The notes under the pieces were generated by a model. That model was not told the DNA's origin and did no database searches. It saw only the letters and a program-made list of their open reading frames with translations. 64,000 nucleotides of DNA, taken from Streptomyces sp. CBMA29. GTDB lineage: Bacteria > Actinomycetota > Actinomycetes > Streptomycetales > Streptomycetaceae. The position numbers and the translations under genes are program-made. The stretch lies in NCBI RefSeq assembly GCF_014596445.1, contig NZ_MECL01000182.1, positions 1 through 64,000 of the forward strand, written 5' to 3'. Shown here piece by piece: positions 1 to 9,483 of this stretch. Every line of letters starts with the position of its first letter. The first letter of the stretch is position 1.

Positions 1-840
1 GTGCTCCTCCTGCTCCGCGTCCTGGGCCTGGTCCGAGTCCTGCGCGCAGGCCGGGGAACGCTGGGCGACCAGCACCGGGCTCACGGCCTCCGGGCGGAGG
101 ACCGCTTCGGCGGAACCGGTGCGCATCCGCGCCCAGGCGTAGGCCAGGAAGTCCTCGGCCCGCGCCATCGCGGGCTCGAACCACGGCAGCGCCAGCAGGA
201 TCAGCAGACCGGCGGCCCAGCCGAGCAGCACGTCGCTCACCCAGTGCGTACCGAGGTAGACCGTCGTGGCGCCCACGCCGAGCGCGAGCAGCGCGCTCAC
301 CACGGACCCCAGCCTGCGGGCGCGCGGAGTCGTGGCCAGATACGCCAGAACGCCCCAGGTCACGACCGCGTTGGCGGTGTGTCCCGAGGGAAATATATCG
401 CCGCCGGCGAACATCTCGGCGGAGCCTACGGTCGTCGCGTAATGCGGACCGAGCCGCCCGAGACCGTATTTCACGGCTCCCACCGTGATGTTCAGCAACA
501 GCAGTGAGGTGCCGAGGACCAGCAGCGGATGCAGAGTGCGGTGGCGCCACGCGCGCCACCCCAGCCACGCGAGCACCATCACCGCGGTGGGACCCCGTTG
601 GCCGAGGACGACGAAATAATCCAGGAACGCGTGGATTTGCGGCCATTGTTTGTAGGGACGCCAGAGCATGACCTGCCAGTCCAGCGTCACCAGTTTGGAA
701 GTGGTGAGGACGCCCACGACGATCGCCACGTAGACCGCCAGCGTCGAACCGAACAGCCACACGCGTGTTCGGCTCATCCGCGGCAGGTCGCGGGTGGTCG
801 GGCGCTCCGCCGTACGGAGGCGCTTCTCATCGGTTCGCAC
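1..840 (-). CDS. PAP2-family membrane phosphatase (C-terminus cut by window edge)
   Basis: Integral membrane phosphatase of the type 2 phosphatidic acid phosphatase superfamily, which removes phosphate from lipid phosphates at the membrane; the actual substrate cannot be told. The visible 280 residues show several hydrophobic helices, the first-motif lysine and arginine in KYGLGRLGP (about residues 124-132), PSGH at about 151-154 and the third-motif histidine in GTHWVSDVLLG (about 197-207). The protein runs off the left edge with an acidic/Gln-rich tail. A stop codon lies directly before the GTG at 840, so this is the longest frame; ATG at 777 (MSRTRVW) is an alternative, and neither has a convincing ribosome binding site. 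It is divergent from the MFS exporter across about 400 bases. Confidence 0.85.
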   Translation of the reverse strand, partial: MRTDEKRLRTAERPTTRDLPRMSRTRVWLFGSTLAVYVAIVVGVLTTSKLVTLDWQVMLWRPYKQWPQIHAFLDYFVVLGQRGPTAVMVLAWLGWRAWRHRTLHPLLVLGTSLLLLNITVGAVKYGLGRLGPHYATTVGSAEMFAGGDIFPSGHTANAVVTWGVLAYLATTPRARRLGSVVSALLALGVGATTVYLGTHWVSDVLLGWAAGLLILLALPWFEPAMARAEDFLAYAWARMRTGSAEAVLRPEAVSPVLVAQRSPACAQDSDQAQDAEQEEH

Positions 841-1245
841 TTAATCGACGTTACAGCGTGTGACGGCATAGTTCGGCCGAACGGGCCGCTTTGTAATGAC
901 GATGTGATGTGGAGTGCGTCTCAGGGAGCCCTTTGGCGGCCGGTGATTCGGGCGGAATGCGGGAGTGGCTGGAGTTTATGTTCGGGTGTTGATACTCACA
1001 GGGTCGGCAAGGGGCGGCCTTCTTATTTATTGCTTATTTCCCTCACCTTTCTCCGCAGTTTCCCCGCCCATAGCCGGGCCGACGTGATCGAACGGGGCGG
1101 CGGACGGGCGGCGCCGGGGCGCACGACGGGTGTCCAAGGGGTGTCCGAGGGGGTCCCGCGGGGCCGGTGACCGGGTGTTGTGAGCCCGTGACCAGCGAGT
1201 GGTCTCGCGTACGCTGACGACTCACTCGTTCGTGGAGGTATGCGT
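841..1245. other. Divergent intergenic region, PAP2 / MFS exporter
   Basis: About 400 bases without a convincing gene. It must carry both promoters. It holds a perfect 12-base palindrome GTTCGGCCGAAC at 871-882, close to the PAP2 start and so a possible operator, and a T-rich stretch at 1018-1048 that is unusual for this DNA. The ribosome binding site GGAGG at 1234-1238 belongs to the exporter. I see no conserved riboswitch or small RNA. Confidence 0.5.
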
Positions 1246-2832
1246 ATGACGAGGCCGGTCAGCAGGTGGACCATCCTGTTCGTCCTCTGCGTCAGCCTGC
1301 TGATCGTCGCTCTCGACGCGACGGTGCTGCACGTGGCCGTCCCCGCCGTCACCGAGGATCTGCGGCCCGGCGCCCAGGACCTGCTGTGGATCGTGGACGC
1401 CTATCCGCTGATCGCCGCATCCCTGCTGATCCTTTTCGGGACGCTCGGCGACCGCATCGGCCGCCGCAAAGTCCTGCTGATCGGTTACGCCCTCTTCGGC
1501 GTGGCGTCCGCGCTCGCCGCCTTCGCGCCGACCCCCCACGTACTGATCGCCGCCCGCGCGCTGCTCGGCGCCGGCGGCGCGATGATCATGCCTGCCACTT
1601 TGTCGATACTTCGACAGGTCTTCCCCGACCGCCGCGAGCGCGCGACGGCGATCGGCGTGTGGAGCGCGGTCGCCGCGGTGGGCGCCGCCGTCGGCCCGGT
1701 ACTCGGCGGCTTCCTCGTCGAGCACTTCTGGTGGGGCTCGGTCTTCCTGATCAACATCCCGCTGATGGCCGTGATGCTGCCGCTGGGCCGGATACTCCTG
1801 CCGGAGTCCCGGGGCAGCACCGACGGCCCGTGGGACGTGCTCGGCGCGGTCGCCGCCGCCCTCGGCGTCCTCGGCGTGGTCCTCGGCATGAAGCGGCTCG
1901 GCGGCGGCGCGAGCCCGCTGGACGCCGCCGCCTTCGTGCCGCTGCTGGCCGGAGTGGGCCTGCTGGTCTGGTTCATACGCCGCCAGCGCCGCCGCGAGCA
2001 CCCGCTGATCGACGTCCGGATGTTCTCCCAGCCCGCCTTCTCCACCTCGGTCGGCTGCATCGTGCTGGCCATGCTCGCCCTGGTCGGCCTGGAACTGATC
2101 GCGGTGCAGTACCTGCAACTGGTCCTCGGCCTCAGCCCGCTCCAGACCGGCCTGCGCCTGCTGCCGCTCACCTTCGCCGCCATGGCCGCGGGGCTCACCG
2201 GCTCCCGCATGCTGCGCGGCTTCGGTCCACGCCGCATGGTCTGCGGCGGCTTCGTGCTCACCGCCGTCGCCGTACTCGCGCTGACCGCCATGGGCCAGAG
2301 CGACCGGCCGGTCCTGCTCACCACCGCCTTCGTCCTGCTCGGCTTCGGTCTGGAGACCACTCTCTTCGGCGCCTACGAGTCCATGCTCAGCGAATCCCCC
2401 GCGCACCAGGCGGGCGGCGCGGCGGCGATCGGCGAGACCTCGTACCAACTGGGCGCCGGGATGGGCATCGCGCTGCTCGGCAGTGTGATGAACGCCGCCT
2501 ACGCGCCGGGTGTCGCCCGCACCCCGGGGGTGAGCGCCGCCGACAGCACCGCCGCGGGCCACTCGCTCGGTGAGGCGTACGACGTGGCCGACCGGCTCGG
2601 CGGCGGCTCGGGCGCGGCCCTGCGGCACGCGGCCCGGCACTCCTTCGTCACCGGACTGCACATGACCCTGCTGGTGAGCGCGGGCCTGCTGCTCACCGGG
2701 GCGCTGGCCGCGCTGCGGCTGCCGCGTGTCATGGAGTGCGGCGCGGACAAGCGGCAGGCCACCTGCGATCTGGTGCTTCCGGCACGCCAGGAGCCCGCGG
2801 CGGCCGTCAGGTCCGGCGCGCCGGGGGAGTGA
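1246..2832 (+). CDS. DHA2/EmrB-QacA-type MFS drug exporter
   Basis: Proton-driven multidrug exporter of the major facilitator superfamily, 14-helix DHA2 type; substrate unknown. About 528 residues with the first-helix motif LDATVLHVAVP, the loop 2-3 motif GDRIGRRKVLL and the helix-5 antiporter-type run AVAAVGAAVGPVLGGFL. The start is taken as ATG 1246 because GGAGG (1234-1238) is 7 bases away; ATG 1240, two codons earlier, is only one base from the GGAGG. The C-terminus is a short hydrophilic tail ending GAPGE. No adjacent regulator: its upstream neighbour is the divergent PAP2 gene and the downstream ACAD has its own ribosome binding site after 240 bases. Confidence 0.9.
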   Translation: MTRPVSRWTILFVLCVSLLIVALDATVLHVAVPAVTEDLRPGAQDLLWIVDAYPLIAASLLILFGTLGDRIGRRKVLLIGYALFGVASALAAFAPTPHVLIAARALLGAGGAMIMPATLSILRQVFPDRRERATAIGVWSAVAAVGAAVGPVLGGFLVEHFWWGSVFLINIPLMAVMLPLGRILLPESRGSTDGPWDVLGAVAAALGVLGVVLGMKRLGGGASPLDAAAFVPLLAGVGLLVWFIRRQRRREHPLIDVRMFSQPAFSTSVGCIVLAMLALVGLELIAVQYLQLVLGLSPLQTGLRLLPLTFAAMAAGLTGSRMLRGFGPRRMVCGGFVLTAVAVLALTAMGQSDRPVLLTTAFVLLGFGLETTLFGAYESMLSESPAHQAGGAAAIGETSYQLGAGMGIALLGSVMNAAYAPGVARTPGVSAADSTAAGHSLGEAYDVADRLGGGSGAALRHAARHSFVTGLHMTLLVSAGLLLTGALAALRLPRVMECGADKRQATCDLVLPARQEPAAAVRSGAPGE

Positions 2833-3072
2833 ACGGCACCAGGCCCTCGACGGCCGTGCCCACGGGGCGCGCGAAGGTCCCGGCGCCGGCCTCCCGCCCG
2901 CTGCCGCTGGCTCCCGCCGGCCGTGGCACCATCCTCCAGGGCCCTCCCGACGCTCCCGGCGCGCGGCGGACGAGCGGTCTGGACGCGCGGCAGACTGAAA
3001 CGTAACGTCGGCGCCGAGCCGTAGGTTATCGCCGCTAGTTTCCGTGTCCTTCTGTGCCGGAGGTCCCCCGTC

Positions 3073-4272
3073 ATGCCCGGAGCCGCAACCCCGCCCTTCG
3101 ATCCGTACGACCCGCTGGGCCTCGACGACCTGCTGACGCCCGAGGACCGCGCGGTCCGCGACACCGTACGGAAATGGGCCGCCGACCGCGTGCTGCCGCA
3201 TGTCGCCGACTGGTACGAGCGCGGCGAACTGCCCGTCATCAGGGAACTCGCCCGTGAACTGGGCGCGATCGGCGCCCTCGGCATGCCGCTGACCGGCTAC
3301 GGCTGCGCGGGCGCCAGCGCCGTCCAGTACGGCCTGGCCTGTCTGGAACTGGAGGCCGCCGACTCCGGCATCCGCTCGCTGGTCTCGGTCCAGGGCTCGC
3401 TCGCGATGTACGCCGTCCACCGCTACGGCTCCGAGGAGCAGAAGCAGCGCTGGCTGCCGTCGATGGCCGCGGGCGAGGTGATCGGCTGCTTCGGCCTCAC
3501 CGAACCCGACCACGGCTCCGACCCGGCCGCCATGACCACCCACGCCAGGCGGGACGGCTCCGACTGGGTGCTGAGCGGCCGCAAGATGTGGATCACCAAC
3601 GGCTCGGTGGCCGGTGTCGCCGTCGTCTGGGCTCAGACGACGGACGCGCCCGGCGGCATCCGCGGCTTCGTCGTCCCCACCGACACCCCCGGCTTTTCCG
3701 CGCCGGAGATCCACCACAAGTGGAGCCTGCGCGCCTCGGTCACCAGCGAACTCGTCATGGACGACGTCCGGTTGCCCGCCGACGCCGTACTCCCCGAGGT
3801 CACCGGCCTGCGCGGACCGCTGAGCTGCCTGAGCCACGCGCGCTACGGAATCGTGTGGGGCGCGATGGGCGCCGCGCGCAGCAGCTTCGAGGCCGCGCTG
3901 TCGTACGCGACGACACGCGAGCAGTTCGGCAGGCCGATCGGCGGCTTCCAGCTCACCCAGGCCAAACTCGCCGACATGGCGGTCGAACTGCACAAGGGCA
4001 TCCTGCTCGCCCACCACCTGGGACAGCGGATGGACGCCGGACGGCTGCGGCCGGAACAGGTGAGCTTCGGCAAGCTCAACAACGTCCGCGAGGCGATCGA
4101 GATCTGCCGCACCGCCCGGACGATCCTGGGCGCCAACGGGATCTCACTGGAGTACCCGGTGATGCGGCACGCCACCAACCTGGAGTCCGTGCTCACCTAT
4201 GAGGGCACGGTCGAGATGCACCAGCTCGTCCTAGGCAAGGCCCTCACCGGACTCGACGCCTTCCGCGGATGA
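3073..4272 (+). CDS. Acyl-CoA dehydrogenase, glutaryl-CoA dehydrogenase-like
   Basis: FAD enzyme that oxidises an acyl-CoA at the alpha-beta bond. 399 residues, full family length. The sequence resembles glutaryl-CoA dehydrogenases more than generic ACADs: the blocks ILGANGISLEYPVMRHATNL and TYEGTVEMHQLVLGKALTG match the C-terminal part of that family, and the catalytic Glu is in TYEGT (about residue 377). The FAD-binding blocks CFGLTEPDHGSD and WITNGSVAG are present. This points to lysine/tryptophan or aromatic breakdown via glutaryl-CoA, but no glutarate genes are adjacent. GGAGG at 3059-3063 sets the ATG at 3073. It appears to be a single-gene transcript ending at the hairpin at 4341-4358. 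Confidence 0.88.
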   Translation: MPGAATPPFDPYDPLGLDDLLTPEDRAVRDTVRKWAADRVLPHVADWYERGELPVIRELARELGAIGALGMPLTGYGCAGASAVQYGLACLELEAADSGIRSLVSVQGSLAMYAVHRYGSEEQKQRWLPSMAAGEVIGCFGLTEPDHGSDPAAMTTHARRDGSDWVLSGRKMWITNGSVAGVAVVWAQTTDAPGGIRGFVVPTDTPGFSAPEIHHKWSLRASVTSELVMDDVRLPADAVLPEVTGLRGPLSCLSHARYGIVWGAMGAARSSFEAALSYATTREQFGRPIGGFQLTQAKLADMAVELHKGILLAHHLGQRMDAGRLRPEQVSFGKLNNVREAIEICRTARTILGANGISLEYPVMRHATNLESVLTYEGTVEMHQLVLGKALTGLDAFRG

Positions 4273-4340
4273 CGCGGACACCGCGCACGACGCCGGGACA
4301 GCCCGGTGAGTACCCTGCTCAGTTCTGATTGCTGTATCCC

Positions 4341-4358
4341 CCGGGGGACAACCCCCGG
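4341..4358. terminator. Hairpin between converging ACAD and sepF-like genes
   Basis: CCGGGGG (4341-4347), loop ACAA, CCCCCGG (4352-4358): a perfect 7-bp GC stem between two converging genes. There is no T-run after it, as is common for terminators in high-GC actinomycetes; it could serve both strands. Confidence 0.6.
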
Positions 4359-4411
4359 ACCCCCGGCAGAGGTGGGGCTGGCGGTCGGGTGGCATGGCGG
4401 CAGCCAGAGTG

Positions 4412-4855
4412 TCAGTTCTGGTTGAAGAAGCCGTCGCCGCCGCGCTTGGCGTCGGCGTTCATGACCATGTAGTCGGCGGGAGTCAGCAGGAAAACCCTGG
4501 TGGCGACGCGCTCGATGGAGCCGCGCAGCCCGAACGTGAGACCGGCGGCGAAGTCGACGACGCGCTTGGCGTCGCTCGGCTCCATGCCGGTGAGGTTGAC
4601 GATGACCGGGACGCCCTCGCGGAACAGCTCCCCGATGCCGCGCGCGTCCCGGAAACCGTCCGGGGTCACGGTGGCGATCCTGCGGCCCTGCTCTTCGGCG
4701 GTCTCGGTGGCCACCCGCACCCGCGGGTCGGTCACCCACGTGTCAGCCCGCTCGGAGCCCTCGCCGTAGTCGGCGTACTCCTCGTCGTAGTAACCCTCGC
4801 CGCCGTTGTCGTCAACGAGGCCCAGCCAAGCACTCGCCCGTCGAACCGATCCCAT
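4412..4855 (-). CDS. SepF-family cell division protein (paralogue)
   Basis: 147-residue member of the SepF (DUF552) family, which tethers FtsZ to the membrane and helps shape the septum. A short N-terminal segment ([16 protein letters not shown]) is followed by an acidic Tyr/Glu-rich linker and then the SepF fold from about residue 55, with the recognisable core [25 protein letters not shown] and [12 protein letters not shown]. It is not next to ftsZ, so it is likely one of the extra SepF-like proteins that streptomycetes carry rather than the dcw-cluster SepF. The start is secure: GAGGAGG lies just before ATG 4855. The same frame stays open for another 774 bases upstream, but that stretch has no good start and looks non-coding. 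Confidence 0.88.
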   Translation of the reverse strand: MGSVRRASAWLGLVDDNGGEGYYDEEYADYGEGSERADTWVTDPRVRVATETAEEQGRRIATVTPDGFRDARGIGELFREGVPVIVNLTGMEPSDAKRVVDFAAGLTFGLRGSIERVATRVFLLTPADYMVMNADAKRGGDGFFNQN

Positions 4856-5026
4856 GGACGCCTCCTCTCTCACACGGTCAGTACCGTCCGCAGTCCTATG
4901 GTCGTCCATGATGTGGATGATGTGCCAAGCGGATTGCCGCCAGTCAGGCGTCTTGTGACGGTACTGGTGCACACGATAGTGGCGGATCGTCAGGCAGGCC
5001 CAGGGATATGGCCCCTGACACTTCGT

Positions 5027-5040
5027 TGGGAGCGCTCCCC
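5027..5040. promoter_or_regulatory. CebR-like operator, TGGGAGCGCTCCCC
   Basis: Differs at the last base only from TGGGAGCGCTCCCA, the published operator of the LacI-family cello-oligosaccharide repressor CebR in Streptomyces. The core GGGAGCGCTCCC is a perfect 12-base palindrome. No cellulose gene is near; it lies between the sepF paralogue and the conservon, so it could be a moonlighting site, a site for another LacI-family protein, or chance. Confidence 0.45.
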
Positions 5041-5070
5041 ACTTCCGGGTGACACGCGGGGCCGTCCGGC

Positions 5071-5122
5071 CGTACGCGCGCTCGTAGGCACGGCCGTACG
5101 TGTCGTCGTAAGTCCGCTCGTA
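5071..5122. repeat. 12-base periodic repeat with CGTA core
   Basis: CGTA recurs at 5071, 5083, 5095, 5107 and 5119, exactly every 12 bases, within degenerate units of the type GCGCTCGTAGGC. Read on the minus strand it would give a Tyr-x-Arg-x pattern, but no start supports translation. It lies in the divergent sepF-like/cvnA region. Confidence 0.6.
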
Positions 5123-5366
5123 TGCCGCCCGGACCGGCCGAGTCCGTACTTTCGTATGCAATCCGGTCCCCGGCGCGTCGCGTGACGAAAGCGCCGCGGC
5201 CCGGACGTGCGGTGTCCCCCGAACGGGCTGATTCACATGTTTCCGGGACGTAAAACAACCCGATGAATCGGTGACCGTCCACCGACGCGCCTCGTTGTGC
5301 CGTCGCAGAACCCCGCCCCCTCCCGCTGTGCCCCAGCGGCACCGCGCATTCCCTAAGGCACATCCA

Positions 5367-7949
5367 GTGGACGCACGTACCACGGCGGCCCGCAGCCGCC
5401 GCCTGCTGGGCGCACTGGGCACGACGATGACGGCGCCGCGCACCATTCGCGCCAAGCTCACCCGAATCCTCGTTGTCTCCCTCGCCCTCGTCATGACCCT
5501 GCTCGGCGTCGTCGCCGCCCAACAGCTCTCCGGATACCGCAACGCCTCCGCCACCGCGGGCGACGCCCGCCTCTCGGGCACACTCCAGGGCCTCATCCAC
5601 GAACTCCAGAAGGAGCGCGGCCTCACCACCGGTTACGTCGGCGGCGTCACCGAATTCCGCGCCAAACTCCCGGTGCAGCAGGCGGCGACCGACGCGGCAC
5701 GCCGCGCCCTCGACACCGAACTGTCCGGCCGCTCCGACGGCGCGGCCGACTCCGTACGCCAGCAGATCGGCAAGCTCGACGGGCTCAAGGACGTCCGCCA
5801 GGCCGCCGCCGACGGCAACGGCGCGGTGGCCGACAGCTTCAACTACTTCACCTCCACCATCACTGACCTCAACCAGCTCGCCCTCGGCCTCGACCAGGTC
5901 CGCGACGGGCGGCTGCGCGCCGACTACCAGGCGCTGCGCACCCTGTCCGACGCCAAGGAGTACATGGGCGAGGAACGCGCCATCGTGCTCGGGGTGCTGC
6001 GCGCCGGGAGGTTCTCCGGCGACACCTCCTATCCGCGCTTCATGGAAATCAGGGCGGGCCGCCTCGCCGGACTCACCGCCTACCCGCAGTGGGCCACCGA
6101 CGAGCAGCGCGGCACGCTCGACGCCGCCCTGGCCACCGCCACCGCGCGCAAGGCGCTCGGCTACGAACAGCGCGTCGTGGACGGCGGCGGCAAGGTCTCC
6201 GACCGCGAGATCCGCCCGCTCGACTGGTACGACGCGATGACCGGCACCATCAACAGCCTGCGCACCGTACAGATCTCGCTCGGCGACGACATCCAGCACC
6301 GCGCCGACGACCTGGAGAGCGCCGCCACCCAGCAGCTCGTGCTCTTCCTGCTGCTCGCGCTCGGCGCCGTCGCGGCGCTCGGCGGACTCGCCGTCGGCTG
6401 TGCCCGCGCCGTCTCGGGACCGCTGGACTCGCTGACCCGGCAGGCGGGAGAGGTCGCGGGGGAGCGGCTGCCCACCGCCGTCGCCCGCGCGCAGGCCGCC
6501 GGTTCCGCGCAGCCCGCGCCGCCCGCCGACCTCGTGCTGCCCGACCGGGCGGGCGACGAGGTCAAGCTCGTCGCCGCCGCCTTCGACCGGGTGCAGAAGG
6601 TCGCCTTCGACCTCGCCACGGAACAGGCGGTGCTGCGCCGCAACGCCACCGAGTCGCTGGTCAACCTCGGCCGCCGCAATCAGAACCTGGTCCGCCGCCA
6701 GATCAGCTTCATCAACAAGCTGGAGCACGAGGACGCCGACCCGGCGACGCTCGCCAACCTCTTCGAACTCGACCACCTCGCCACCCGCATGCGGCGCAAC
6801 GCCGAGAGCCTGCTCGTCCTCGCAGGGGAATCCAGCCCGCGCCCGTGGGCTACGCCGCTGTCGGTCACCGATGTGGTGCGCGCCGCGCTGTCCGAGGTGG
6901 AGGAGTACCGGCGGGTGTCGCTGCGGCGGCTCGACCCGGTGCTGATCTCCGGCTCCGTCGTCTCCGAGATCGCCCACCTGCTCGCCGAACTGGTCGAGAA
7001 CGCGCTGAGCTTCTCGCCGCCGGACGCCGAGGTCGAGATCGAGGGACGCCGTACGAGCGCCGGGTATCTCGTGGCGATCGTCGACCACGGGCTCGGCATG
7101 GACACGCAGGCACTGGCCGAGGCCAATGTGCGGCTGTCCGGCACTGCCAGCTTCATGGCGGAACCCACCAGGTTCCTCGGCCACTTCGTGGTCGGCGCCC
7201 TGGCCCGCAAGTGCGGGATCGAGGTACGGCTCGGCGAGGCACCGGCCGCCGGTGTCGTCGCCCGGGTGCTGATCCCTCCGGCGCTGCTCAGCGACATGGA
7301 GACCGCCGCGCTGGCTCCGGCCCAGGGCGCGTCGTCGATGCCCGCCGCTTCCGCCGCCGCGGGGGAAGGCCCTTCCCGTACGGCCGCCCGCGCGATCGAG
7401 AGCCCGGCCGCCGGGGCCGCCGTTCAGGGCGGGCCCGCCCAGGCCGGGAACACGACGGTCGGGATCACCACTGCCGGGACGCTCAGCACCGGGACCATGA
7501 CGGCCGCGACCCGGGCCACCGAGAACGCGGAGGCCGCCATGGAGCAGCCGGAGCCCGTCGTCCTGCCCGCACCGCGCCGCGAGGAGGCCGCGGAGCGCGG
7601 CGGCTCGTCGGCCGCCCGTACCCGCAACGGCCTGGTCAAACGGCCCAAGCGCAGCGCCATCGCGTTGGCGGTCAACGAGACCGGCGACACCCGCTGGCAG
7701 TCGACCGCGGAGCCGACCCCTGACCGCAGCCCGGACGAGGTGTCCGGCATGCTCTCGGGCCTGCGCAGCGCGCACATGCGCGGCACGATCAGCGCGGAGC
7801 GGGAGAAGGCGTCGGGGAAGGGCACGGGGGACAGGAACGCCGCTGACGGCGGCGGCGAACGGGCCGCCGGGTCCGGGTCCGGGTCCGTCGCAGATGCTGC
7901 TGCCGGTTCGGATGCCGTCGTCGGCGCGGAGAAGGGCGGCGAGCGATGA
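5367..7949 (+). CDS. cvnA: Conservon sensor kinase CvnA with NIT domain
   Basis: First gene of a conservon, the four-gene signalling cassette of actinomycetes. Membrane-bound histidine-kinase-like protein of about 860 residues: transmembrane helix at about 32-52, extracytoplasmic nitrate/nitrite-sensing (NIT) type region to about 320, second helix at about 323-345, HAMP-like linker, a dimerisation region around [15 protein letters not shown] (about 466-480), then a HATPase domain with N-box [12 protein letters not shown] (about 541) and DHGLGM (about 573). The last 200 residues are a low-complexity Ala/Thr/Gly-rich tail. Start chosen at GTG 5367, with AAGG 8 bases before; GTG 5271 and ATG 5427 are alternatives. 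Its stop overlaps cvnB in ATGA. Confidence 0.88.
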   Translation: MDARTTAARSRRLLGALGTTMTAPRTIRAKLTRILVVSLALVMTLLGVVAAQQLSGYRNASATAGDARLSGTLQGLIHELQKERGLTTGYVGGVTEFRAKLPVQQAATDAARRALDTELSGRSDGAADSVRQQIGKLDGLKDVRQAAADGNGAVADSFNYFTSTITDLNQLALGLDQVRDGRLRADYQALRTLSDAKEYMGEERAIVLGVLRAGRFSGDTSYPRFMEIRAGRLAGLTAYPQWATDEQRGTLDAALATATARKALGYEQRVVDGGGKVSDREIRPLDWYDAMTGTINSLRTVQISLGDDIQHRADDLESAATQQLVLFLLLALGAVAALGGLAVGCARAVSGPLDSLTRQAGEVAGERLPTAVARAQAAGSAQPAPPADLVLPDRAGDEVKLVAAAFDRVQKVAFDLATEQAVLRRNATESLVNLGRRNQNLVRRQISFINKLEHEDADPATLANLFELDHLATRMRRNAESLLVLAGESSPRPWATPLSVTDVVRAALSEVEEYRRVSLRRLDPVLISGSVVSEIAHLLAELVENALSFSPPDAEVEIEGRRTSAGYLVAIVDHGLGMDTQALAEANVRLSGTASFMAEPTRFLGHFVVGALARKCGIEVRLGEAPAAGVVARVLIPPALLSDMETAALAPAQGASSMPAASAAAGEGPSRTAARAIESPAAGAAVQGGPAQAGNTTVGITTAGTLSTGTMTAATRATENAEAAMEQPEPVVLPAPRREEAAERGGSSAARTRNGLVKRPKRSAIALAVNETGDTRWQSTAEPTPDRSPDEVSGMLSGLRSAHMRGTISAEREKASGKGTGDRNAADGGGERAAGSGSGSVADAAAGSDAVVGAEKGGER

Positions 7950-8371
7950 GCATCGACATGCACAACGACTCGCAGACCTTCAACTGGCTGCTGGCGAACT
8001 TCGTCCGCAAGACCGACGGGGTGCGCGACGCGGTCGCCGTCTCCTCCGACGGACTGCTCATCGCCGTCTCCGACGGCCTCGGCAGGACCGACGCCGACCA
8101 CCTCTCGGCGGTCGTCTCCGGCCTGTCCAGCCTGGCCCGCAGCGCCTCGCGCCGTTACGAGTTCGACGGCGTGAAGCTGATCATGATCGAGATGGGCCGC
8201 GGCTTCCTGCTGGTCTCCGCGATCAGGGACGGCAGTTGCCTGGGCGTGCTCGCCGACAGCAGCGGCGAACTGGGCCTGGTCGGATACGAGATGGCCGTGC
8301 TGTCCGAGCGGGCCGGGGACCTGCTGACGCCCCGGCTCATCGCCGACCTGCGCCAGGTGCTGCCGCGATGA
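7946..8371 (+). CDS. cvnB: Roadblock/LC7 protein CvnB
   Basis: 141-residue roadblock/LC7 (MglB-type) protein, the conservon partner thought to act on the small GTPase CvnD. The fold is evident from FNWLLANFVRKTDGVRDAVA, SSDGLLIAVSDGL and the C-terminal strand MIEMGRGFLLVSAI. It overlaps cvnA by four bases (ATGA) and cvnC by four bases, so all are translated as a coupled operon. Confidence 0.92.
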   Translation: MSIDMHNDSQTFNWLLANFVRKTDGVRDAVAVSSDGLLIAVSDGLGRTDADHLSAVVSGLSSLARSASRRYEFDGVKLIMIEMGRGFLLVSAIRDGSCLGVLADSSGELGLVGYEMAVLSERAGDLLTPRLIADLRQVLPR

Positions 8372-8709
8372 GCGGGTCGGCCGAGGACGACGCCCTGTTC
8401 GTCCGGCCGTTCATCATGACGGGCGGCCGGGCGGAACCGGTGCAGGACGGGCTCCGGCTGGAGACCCTGGTCGCCGCCGCGCCCGGCGCGGGCTCCGCCC
8501 CGCTGGAGTTCGAGCGGCGGCGGATCGTGGCGCTGTGCGCGGAGCCGGCCACCGTCGCCGAGGTGGCGGCCGGGATCGGCGTCCCGCTGGGCGTGGCGAA
8601 GGTGCTCATCGCCGACCTCGTGGTCGGCGGCCTGCTGCTCTGCCAACAACCGTCGGAGCTCTCGCTCCACGTGCTCGAAAGGATCAGGGACCATGTCCGG
8701 GCGCTCTGA
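8368..8709 (+). CDS. cvnC: DUF742 protein CvnC
   Basis: 113-residue DUF742 protein, the third conservon component. The family has a winged-helix-like fold and an unproven role; in conservons it is found in complex with the other Cvn proteins. Diagnostic text: DDALFVRPFIMTGGRAEP at the N-terminus, FERRRIVALCAEPATVAEVA in the middle and VLIADLVVGGLL near the end. The start is fixed by the ATGA overlap with cvnB. Its 3' end overlaps cvnD by 17 bases. Confidence 0.92.
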   Translation: MSGSAEDDALFVRPFIMTGGRAEPVQDGLRLETLVAAAPGAGSAPLEFERRRIVALCAEPATVAEVAAGIGVPLGVAKVLIADLVVGGLLLCQQPSELSLHVLERIRDHVRAL

Positions 8710-9298
8710 CGCAAAAGCCGTGCCGTTCGCGGTCAAGATCGTGGTGAGCGGTGGGCTCGGGGTCGGCAAGACCACCTTCATCGGCGCGATCTCCGAGATC
8801 GAGCCGCTGGACACCGAGGCCGCGATCACCCAGGTCTCGGTGGGCATCGACTCGCTCGCCGGGGTCGAGTCCAAGACGACCACCACGGTCGCCCTGGACT
8901 TCGGCCGGATCAGCCTCGACCAGTCGATCGTGCTCTATCTGTTCGGCACTCCGGGTCAGGACCGCTTCTCCTTCCTCTGGGACGACCTGGTCGAAGGCGC
9001 GCTCGGCACCGTCGTGCTGGCCGACACCCGGCGGATCGAGGACTCCTTCCCCGCGCTCGACTACTTCGAGGAACGGGACGCGCCGTTCGTGCTCGCCGTC
9101 AACTGCTTCGACGGCGCGCGCAGTTTCGACCTGGAGGAGGTGCGCGAGGCGCTCGGTCTCGGCGCGGGCGTGCCGGTGGTGGCGTGCGACGCGCGGCGCC
9201 GGGACTCGGTGCGGGACGTGCTGGGCGCGCTGATGGACCAAGTGGTGAGCAAGCGCCTGGCGGTGTCGGGGCGTTCGGCGCGGACGCTGGTGCGCTGA
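8693..9298 (+). CDS. cvnD: Ras-like GTPase CvnD
   Basis: 201-residue small GTPase (MglA-like conservon family), the output switch of the cassette. P-loop GGLGVGKTTF at about residues 20-29, switch region TTTTVALDFGRI, G3 motif GTPGQDRF at about 84-91, and a G4-like NCFDGA in place of canonical NKxD, a change usual in this family. It starts inside cvnC. Which of the many conservons of a streptomycete this is cannot be told from sequence alone. Confidence 0.92.
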   Translation: MSGRSDAKAVPFAVKIVVSGGLGVGKTTFIGAISEIEPLDTEAAITQVSVGIDSLAGVESKTTTTVALDFGRISLDQSIVLYLFGTPGQDRFSFLWDDLVEGALGTVVLADTRRIEDSFPALDYFEERDAPFVLAVNCFDGARSFDLEEVREALGLGAGVPVVACDARRRDSVRDVLGALMDQVVSKRLAVSGRSARTLVR

Positions 9299-9335
9299 CC
9301 TCGCCCCTGTGCGGGGTCCGCGCGTGAACGGCCCC

Positions 9336-9417
9336 GGCTACCGGCTGACCCCCGGCTACCGGCTGACCCCTGTCACCGGCTGACGCCTGTCACGGCTGAC
9401 CCCTGTCACCGGCTGCC
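9336..9417. repeat. Short tandem repeat after the conservon
   Basis: Five imperfect copies of a 16-18 base unit around ACCGGCTGACCCC(T/C), starting 37 bases after the cvnD stop. Later copies read GTCACCGGCTGACGCCT and GTCACGGCTGACCCCT. It lies between the operon end and the next gene's promoter. Confidence 0.75.
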
Positions 9418-9483
9418 GATAATATGTCCGCCGGTCGCAGGGGTCGGCCCTGCGGGCGGGCGAGTTCAACGGGGGAGCACGCG

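Larger units (their letters stand above)
4856..5366. other. Divergent intergenic region, sepF-like / cvnA
   Basis: About 510 bases between divergent genes. It holds a near-perfect CebR-type palindrome (5027-5040), a 12-base-period CGTA repeat (5071-5122) and the ribosome binding sites of both flanking genes. I see no conserved protein in it. Confidence 0.5.

Noticed and set aside
1222-4017. A 931-codon open frame on the minus strand opposite the exporter and ACAD
   Set aside because: It mirrors two well-supported genes on the other strand, has no family resemblance and owes its length to GC-rich third positions.
4944-7775. A 943-codon minus-strand frame across cvnA
   Set aside because: Antisense shadow of the histidine-kinase gene; composition typical of a shadow.
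9336-9417. A CRISPR array
   Set aside because: The units are 16-18 bases, adjacent without spacers, and there is no cas gene in the window.
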